DNA from: Perilla frutescens
Lineage: Eukaryota > Streptophyta > Magnoliopsida > Lamiales > Lamiaceae
Reading direction: 5' to 3'
NCBI GenBank assembly: GCA_026008535.1
Contig: BRKX01000004.1
Location: forward strand, 28,400,501 to 28,464,500
DNA: 64,000 nucleotides
The stretch's first letter is position 1; every line of letters starts with the position of its first letter. This document shows positions 57,615 to 64,000 of the stretch, piece by piece. Both the position numbers and the translations under genes were made by a program. The notes beneath the pieces are model-generated. The model saw nothing but the letters and a program-made list of their open reading frames with translations, was not told where the DNA came from and did not search any database.

Positions 57615-58045
57615 ATTAGTTGTTAGTTTTGTATACTGAAAGACTTGTCTTTGTATACTTTTCTGATAATATGATGATATGAAATGAAAGTTATTGCAGT
57701 CACTGTTTGCATTTAGATTATGTTCTATAATTGTTCTATGCAATGTTCCATATACTTACATTGTAGATGATATGGTGTGGGGAGTCACACGGTAAGATCA
57801 TATAATTAGAACCTTGTAATATATTAAAGAGCTCACGGCTTAGATGGTCCTGAACACACCATCGGTACACCATAGAATACTCTGATAAGTTAGTTTATCT
57901 TGACTAACTGATTATTCTAGTACACTCATTAGTGTATTGAGGAGGATCATGATAGGATACTATTCTCTGTCTCTGACCCAGTTACTGAGAGAATAAAGAT
58001 CCACAGAGGATCTCCTAGAGGAACAAAATGTGGAACAAAATGTGG

Positions 58046-59970
58046 CTCCTCGTACTGATGTAAGGCTGTTTGTTGGATATCCTAGAGGAACAAAATGTGG
58101 TTTGTTTTATAGTCCTAAGGATCAGAAGATCATTGTTAGCACCAATGCTCGATTCTTAGAGGAAGATTATGTCATAAACCACAAACCAAGGAGTCAAATC
58201 ATCCTTGAGAAGTTAAGGGGAGGATCGAATCCTACACCGGTTGTACAAGAAGATGAACCACTAAACACTGCACAACGTGTCATAGAAGTACAGGAACTGC
58301 CTCGTCGCAGTGGGAGGGTTGTACACCAACCTGATAGATTCATTGGTTTGGGAGAGGCTTCAGATTTCCTAGAGGGTCTCAATGAATTGGATTCCATGAC
58401 CTATGATGAGACAATTCGAGATAAAGATGCAGATTTTTGGAAAACTGCAATGGAGTCTGAGATTGGATCTATGGATCGCAATCAAGTCTGGGAACTTGTA
58501 GAACCACAAGATGGGGTAAAACCCATTGGCTATAAGTGGGTCTACAAGCGCAAGAGAGGATCTGACGGGAAGGTTGAAACCTTCAAGGCAAGATTGGTAG
58601 CAAAAAGGTATACTCAGAAAGAAGGGATCAATTATGAGGAAACTTTTTCACCAGTAGCCATGCTTAAGTCAATCCGGATTCTCTTATCTATTGCCGCTCA
58701 TTTGGTTTATGAGATCTGGTAGATGGATGTCAAGACAGCTTTCCTAAACGGAAGTCTTGAGGAAAACATTCACATGAAGCAACCAGAGGGATTCATTGCT
58801 AAGGGCCAAGAGCACTTGGTGTGTAAGCTTAAGAGATCCATTTATGGACTTAAGCAGGCATCGAGATCTTGGAACATCTGATTTGACGAGATTATCCAGT
58901 CATATGGATTCGTGCAAAGTCCGGATGAGAGCTGTGTGTGCAAGAAATATGACGGAAATGTGGTGGCATTTCTCGTACTTTATGTTGATAACATCTTGCT
59001 TATTGAAAACAGTAAGAAGGCGTTGTCGAACATTAGGGTGTGGCTGTCCGAGCAGTTCGATATGAAGGATCTGGATGAAGCCGGACATGTCCTTGGCATC
59101 AAGATCATTTGAGATCGTCAGAAAAGGATGTTATGCCTGTCCCAGGCGACTTATATCGATACAGCGCTAGCTAGGTTTGGCATGCAAGATTCCAAGAAAG
59201 GTTTTATACCTTACAGGCATGGAATTCATCTATCCAAGGAAATGTGTCCCCAAATACAGTCTGAGATAGAGGAAATGAAGAAAGTACCATATGCTTCAGC
59301 TGTGGGAAGTTTAATGTATGCCATGCTATGCACTAGGCCTAATATATGCTATGTTGTTGGCATGGTAAGCAGATATCAGTCTAACCCTGGACAAGGTCAC
59401 TGGAATGCGGTCAAAAACATTCTCAAGTACTTTAAAAGGACTCGAGATTACATGTTGGTTTTCCGCTCTGATAGTCTAGTGCCTTTGGGTTACACGGACT
59501 CAGATTTTCAATCCGACAGAGATCAGAGTAAGTCTACATCGGGTTATGTGTTTACATTAGGAGGTGGAGCCATAGCATGGAGGAGCATTAAGCAGAAATG
59601 CATTGCGGATTCCACCATGGAAGCCGAGTATGTAGTTGTCTCTGAGGCTGCAAAAGAGGCTGACTGGCTCCGCGGGTTCCTAATGGGCTTGGGCATGGTT
59701 TCTGATTCGCTTAAGACTATCACGATATACTGTGATAACTCTGGTGCAGTAGCAAATTTGAAGGAACCCAGAGCCCACAAGGCAAGTAAACATATAAAGA
59801 GAAAGTACCATCTTATACGAGAAATCATTAAGAGGGGAGATGTAGCGGTGGTCAAGATTACATCGGAGGACAACCTGACTGATCCATTCACGAAGAGCCT
59901 GCCGGCTAAGACCTTTGATGGTCATGTAGAGAAAATGGGAGTGAGATGCAGACCTGGTGGTGCAATTTGA
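58046..59970 (+). pseudogene. Copia integrase C-terminus, RT and RNase H, copy 4
   Basis: Open from APRTDVRLFVGYPRGTK to a TAG at 58720-58722 (TGG elsewhere). It then continues with QMDVKTAFLNGSL-type RT, another stop near 58879 and YVDNILLIEN, where the usual catalytic YVDD has become YVDN. RNase H is essentially intact (DSDFQSDRDQSKSTSGY; ADSTMEAEYV; IYCDNSGAVANLKEP) and ends VRCRPGGAI. A stop at 59110-59112 replaces the CGA codon. Loss of a catalytic aspartate makes RT inactive regardless of the stops. Confidence 0.88.
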
Positions 59971-60046
59971 GTTGATAGTTTTGATTGGAGAGTTAGCCAG
60001 TTAGTTTTTATGCTTGAAAGACATGCTTCAAGTATAAGTGGGAGAT

Positions 60047-61472
60047 TGTTAGTTTTGTATACTGAAAGACTTGTCTTTGTATACTTTTCTGATAATATGA
60101 TGATATGAAATGAAAGTTATTGCAGTCACTGTTTGCATTTAGATTATGTTCTATAATTGTTCTATGCAATGTTCCATATACTTACATTGTAGATGATATG
60201 GTGTGGGGAGTCACACGGTAAGATCATATCATTAGAACCTTGTAATGTATTAAAGAGCTCACGACTTAGATGGTCCTGAACACACCATCGGTACACCATA
60301 GAATAATCTGATAAGTTAATTTATCTTGACTAACTGATTATTCTAGTACACTCATTAGTGTATTGAGGAGGATCGCGATAGGATACTATTCTCTGTCTCT
60401 GACCCAGTTACTGAGAGAATAAAGATCCATAGAGTTTGGGTTCTGAACTCATGTGATATTGGCGAACATATGTGTACGTTGTTTGTTACTTTGATTCATC
60501 AATGAGTGAGATCTTTTCGTAGATCGAATTCGATATCTTGGGTAATAACAATGTATACATGATGTCTCGAGCAGTATGCATGAGCACCGTGTCCTGGTGT
60601 GCCAGGTTGATGATGTTCTCTTGAGGAAACACAAGTTCATGTTGAAACCCTGCAGGTGGAATTTATTCCTTACATGGTAAAGCTTGTGTGATACTACTCA
60701 AGGTTTTAGATGTTAATTAATCATAGCTATCAGAGGCTGACATAATTAATTAATGAACATTATATCTTAAACACGGGGAATGGCTGGACTAAAGGAGAAA
60801 GCATATTCGTAAATATGTATTAAATTGGTAGGTCAGTTTTACTTCTTTAGTGGAATAAAAGTAAAACTTAATTTATTTAATTATATCCTAAGTTTATTGA
60901 ATATTGGATATTAAATAAATTAGTGGGCCAATTTAACATTCTTCTAGATCCCTATTGTAGTCCAATTGACTGATAGTGGACTGGATATTGAACTTGAGAT
61001 AGAGGCCCAAACCCAGTAGGGTTTGGAGATGGAAATTTCGCCCACCTCCCTATAAATAGGGGAAGGGTGGGCGAAATTTAAAGCATTATTATTCAGCCAC
61101 TCTTTGTCTCTCAAAGTTATCCACAGATTTCACAACTTTGTCTAGTAGATTTCAGCCCACTCTGAATCTAGATACAGTCCGGGAATACAACAGAAGATCT
61201 TGGAGTGGAATTGTGCAGTGGGCGATTTTGAGGTGCTAGGTGGCGCCAATTACAGTGTTCATTCAACAGCAAGATTAGATCTTTAATCTTGTCCACAGAC
61301 CGTCAATCGATTTGTAAGTAGATTCGTTTCTATATTTCTACTTTATTAGATTCGAATCTGCTATGCATGCCTTTTCTGTTAGACTGTGATAAACATTCAT
61401 GTGACATAAAATTATGATTTGCATGAACAACCAAATGATCCTACGGTGGTTTAATTCTAAAAAACCCCAACA
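60047..61472 (+). repeat. 3' LTR of copia copy 4
   Basis: Full length and close to the LTRs of copies 1 and 2. TATA-like ctataaatag near 61049. It is directly followed by the TTAGT target duplication. Confidence 0.9.
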
Positions 61473-63021
61473 TTAGTATCAGTGCGGATTTTAGCATTGT
61501 TCTAGTTTTAATCCTAGGATAAAATCGACATTCATGAATAAATATGTGGATGAATTTTATGTGTTTAAAATTTTCAAATTTATTGGATCATGAATTTCGT
61601 GGTTGATAGATTCAAATTCAGATGTAATTTTGATGTATATTGAAAATTCGAATTTGTAGAAGTCTATGTAATTTTCGGCCATGACATTATTTGGATTTGG
61701 AATAGTTTTTTGATCATGTCAAAATTTCCAGATTTATTAATGTCTATGTTCAAAAATTTCATCTTCAAAATTTTTGAAATTTTGAGTTTTAATTTTTCCT
61801 AATTTGTGCTATGGAATTTTCGGTCATGTTAGATTAAATTTGGAGAAGACTTTAACTGAAATTAAATTTCCAGATTTATGTAACATGTGGTAGTCGAAAA
61901 TTATAGTGTTGTTTTTAGGAAAATTTAATGTATTAAATTCCCTAATTTTTGTGCTGTAATTTTCGGTCCTTATTAAATTAATTTGGAGAAGTTTTTGATA
62001 AAAATCAAATTTTCAGATTCATTTAATTAGGTGTTTCGAAAATTATGTATTTATGAATTAGATATGGTATTTTTGATGTATATCACAAAATTACCTAATT
62101 CTAGTATACATAAAAGTTGAAAATAAAACATTAAGTTTGGAAAGTTTGAAGTGGAACAAATTTCCAGATTTATTATTTGGTAATTTTTTATTTTTATGCT
62201 TAATAGAATTGGAGAAGGTAATTTTGATATATATCAATAATTATCAAATTCTAAATACAATAAGATTTGAAAATAGAATTTAAATTTGGAAAGAATTTGA
62301 AGTGGATCAAATTTCCAGATTTTATTCTTGTTATTTTTGAAATCTTTGTAGATAAGAATTGGAAAAAGTAATTTTTTCGTGTATATCATAAATTACTTAA
62401 TTTGAAAATAAAATTTAAATTTGGAAAGAGTTTGAAGTGGATCAAATTTTCAGATTTTAATTTGTGTAATTTTCGATCATAGTCTAAATATTTGGGATAG
62501 ATTTTTTATCTATATCAAGATTTTAAATTATTAATTAATTAGGGTTTATCCGAAAATTAAAAATAAATTTGGTGGATAATTTTAACGAATTTCCAAATTT
62601 ATTCTTATGAGATTTTCGAGTATATCAAGATTAAATTTGGTAGATAATTATTTTAATTTACAAATTATATCTTGTGGTAATTTTTCGAACTTATTAATTT
62701 ATTTAATTTCTTTTTTCGAAAATTAATATCATATATGGATATCATATGTTATTTTATGCTAATCATGTAATAATGATTGTTGGATATGTAGACTAACATG
62801 TTTGCAGATTTATCAACTATCATGGCTCCTTTATTATATGATGTATGTTTTAATTTTATGTTGGATGTATGATGGACCATATGCCGGTTTGGCTACGTAA
62901 TTTTAATCCATGAGAAAATCCATGGATTAGGTCTAGATTTTATTTTACGTGTTTTAATGTAATAGAAATAAAATTGTTAGACCAAGTTATTGAGTTGTAA
63001 TTTTATTCTAGATATATTAGA
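61473..63021 (+). other. Decayed PBS and leader of a fifth family-A copia unit
   Basis: Before copy 4 inserted, 57615-57620 joined 61478 to give attagtatcagtgcgg, the family PBS (actggtatcagagcgg) with C-to-T and G-to-A type changes. The following AT-rich DNA is collinear with the leaders at 4.9-6.5 kb and 16.8-18.3 kb ('atttccagattta' units, 'tgccggtttggctacgt' near 62883 and 6341). It ends at 63021 at 'gttgtaattttattctag'. No gene. Confidence 0.75.
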
Positions 63022-63380
63022 ACGTTCATTATTTAATTTTTATATTAATTTTCGTTCATTATTGAGTAGGTTTGACTAGAATTTTATTTAAGGCAATTTC
63101 CTACCTTGAATAGAATTCTAGTTTAGGCAATTTCCTAGTATAGTTAGAGATCATTTTTGGATCAGATTTTTAGGACTTTTTAGCATCAATTTTCGTTCTC
63201 CCTTAGCCTTATAAATAGGAGAACCATGTCACATTGATATTTTAGACATTATTGATTAAATTTGCATTTGCATACAATTGTGTCTCAAATATCCAAAAGT
63301 TTTTTGTTTGTTTTCTTCGAAAATAATCATTCTTGAAGCCTAGCAACTTTAAATCTTACAACAAGGGAACGTTCTAATTC
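63022..63380 (+). repeat. Partial gypsy LTR
   Basis: Shares 'ttagacatt-attgatt', 'gcctagcaactttaaatctta' and the '-agaattctagtt-aggcaattt' theme with the LTRs near 41.3 and 50.7 kb. A TATA-like 'cttataaatagg' lies near 63211. It is truncated at both sides, between the copia leader and the laccase exon 2 flank. Confidence 0.5.
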
Positions 63381-63425
63381 ACATAAAAAAAAGATACTGC
63401 AAATAAGAAAAAATGGAATACGTAC

Positions 63426-63733
63426 CAGTGAAGTGTTATGTTATACTCTGCCTCGTTGCGAAATTGATTTACCGTCAAGATTTGCTTTGTGCTGCACAAT
63501 CTAGTGTACGAACATGACTTTACCTACAGTTATTATTTTAATTCAATGAGTTTCAAATGTAAAAAAAAAATGTTGGTGAAGAGGGGTTTGTATGGAAAAA
63601 AAAAAGCAAAAACTGAAAGTCGTAGCACAAACGTATGGTGGTGGGTTCTGCCATAACTAACTCGAACAAGAATTACTAGAGAAAATATTACAGCAAACGT
63701 TTTTGCAAATGATGGGCAGCTTTTGCATCCCAT
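63426..63733 (-). pseudogene. Laccase 5' end: exons 1 and 2 only, exon 2 shortened
   Basis: Exon 1 (63733-63629, 105 bases) encodes a 28-residue signal peptide (SFAKTFAVIFSLVILVRVSYG) and RTHHHTF. The donor is gtgcta. The acceptor ctgtag ends at 63524, and exon 2 (63523-63426, 98 bases) reads VKSCSYTRLCSTKQILTVN then QFRNEAEYNITLH and half of a Trp codon before donor gtacgt. This is the start of a plant laccase, a secreted multicopper oxidase that oxidises phenolics such as monolignols. About 18 residues usually found between 'TVNGQFPGPT' and 'xNEAEYNITLHW' are missing, which fits an in-frame 54-base deletion. Exons 3 onward should lie at lower coordinates, but retrotransposon DNA starts near 63380. 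The gene is a broken remnant. Confidence 0.8.
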
Positions 63734-64000
63734 TTTTAAATGAATGTTGTTATTTTTTGTCTGAACAATATGAGTGTGTGTGTGGAGTTTTTTGGTTTTA
63801 ATTTGTTGTGCGTTAAGCTTATTGACGCGCGATCGTTTTGCGCTCAAAATAAATTTGTATGCTCCTGTGCCCACAGCGAACGTAGCCAGCTGATGAGTAT
63901 GGGTCGATCCCACAGAGAGTTGTTGTGATTTCACTTTCAGGTAACCAGTCACAAAAGGGGCTTTTTGTGTTGTCACTATACTGAAATTAAATCTGCAAAA
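63734..64000. other. DNA upstream of the laccase remnant, possible gypsy LTR piece
   Basis: A (GT)n-like stretch lies at 63772-63786. On the minus strand, 63925-63810 reads like the 3' part of a Tat-type gypsy LTR ('ctgtgggatcgaccc', later 'attttgagcgcaaaacgatcgcgcg'), but it is too short for firm assignment. No laccase promoter element is evident. Confidence 0.3.

Larger units (their letters stand above)
57621..61472 (+). mobile_element. Ty1/copia family A, copy 4, inserted in a primer-binding site
   Basis: The 5' LTR remnant (57621-58008) is joined by filler DNA to pol (58046-59970). Polypurine tract (60036-60046) and full 3' LTR (60047-61472, 1426 bp, ends CCCCAACA) follow. The flanking repeats TTAGT at 57616-57620 and 61473-61477 are a perfect 5-bp target duplication. 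The rest of the LTR, the PBS, leader, gag, protease and integrase core are deleted. Confidence 0.92.

Noticed and set aside
63533..63976. A 147-residue minus-strand ORF taken as one protein
   Set aside because: Only the part from the ATG at 63733 is laccase-like. The upstream residues are promoter or repeat DNA and the downstream residues are intron read-through.

Overview
The window is nuclear DNA of a flowering plant, almost certainly a eudicot. It carries Ty1/copia and Ty3/gypsy LTR retrotransposons with plant-type primer-binding sites, Mutator-like elements, AT-rich intergenic DNA, spliced genes with short GT-AG introns, and plant-type protein families (a WRKY19-like zinc-finger repeat protein, a CCCH protein, a laccase). 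The species cannot be read from the sequence. Most of the window is retrotransposon debris around a small gene island at about 28-34 kb. LAYOUT. (1) 1-25.7 kb is a nested stack. An Athila-like gypsy element on the minus strand (3' LTR 250-2153, env-position ORF 3585-4496, pol 12755-15375) is interrupted by two plus-strand copies of one copia family, called family A here (copy 1, 4738-12754; copy 2, 15376-25738). Copy 2 is itself broken by a chromovirus-type LTR (21247-24039). (2) 25.7-28.4 kb is unique or low-copy DNA with an orphan exon-like ORF, a perfect 67-bp tandem duplication and a foldback element. (3) 28.4-34.0 kb holds the two apparently intact genes, both on the plus strand: a 634-residue protein with eleven tandem C-x(4-7)-C...C-x2-H units (WRKY19-like/loricrin-like family) and a three-exon, 317-residue single-CCCH zinc-finger protein. 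(4) 34.0-40.9 kb is AT-rich DNA. It contains a Pack-MULE with 9-bp target duplications that carries a broken histone H3 fragment, a Mutator-type MITE, a probable SIRE-type LTR remnant and decayed AT-rich repeats. (5) 40.9-54.0 kb is a second nest. Gypsy pol tails and LTRs flank a minus-strand Athila-related LARD (43045-50275). The LARD's 3' LTR hosts a complete gag-only gypsy-derived element (43939-46555, target duplication CCTTA), and a truncated minus-strand SIRE-like copia follows. (6) 54.0-63.0 kb holds three more family-A copia segments. One of them inserted precisely in the primer-binding site of another. (7) 63.4-63.7 kb has the first two exons of a laccase gene on the minus strand, cut off by retrotransposon DNA. 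No retroelement ORF here is intact. Stops are frequently CAA-to-TAA or TGG-to-TAG changes, as expected for methylated, silenced DNA. Nothing resembles a new defence or metabolic system. The strongest novelties are structural: the H3-capturing Pack-MULE, the PBS-targeted nested insertion with a shared LTR, the small gag-only element with both LTRs and a target duplication, and templated filler DNA at two independent deletion junctions in family A.
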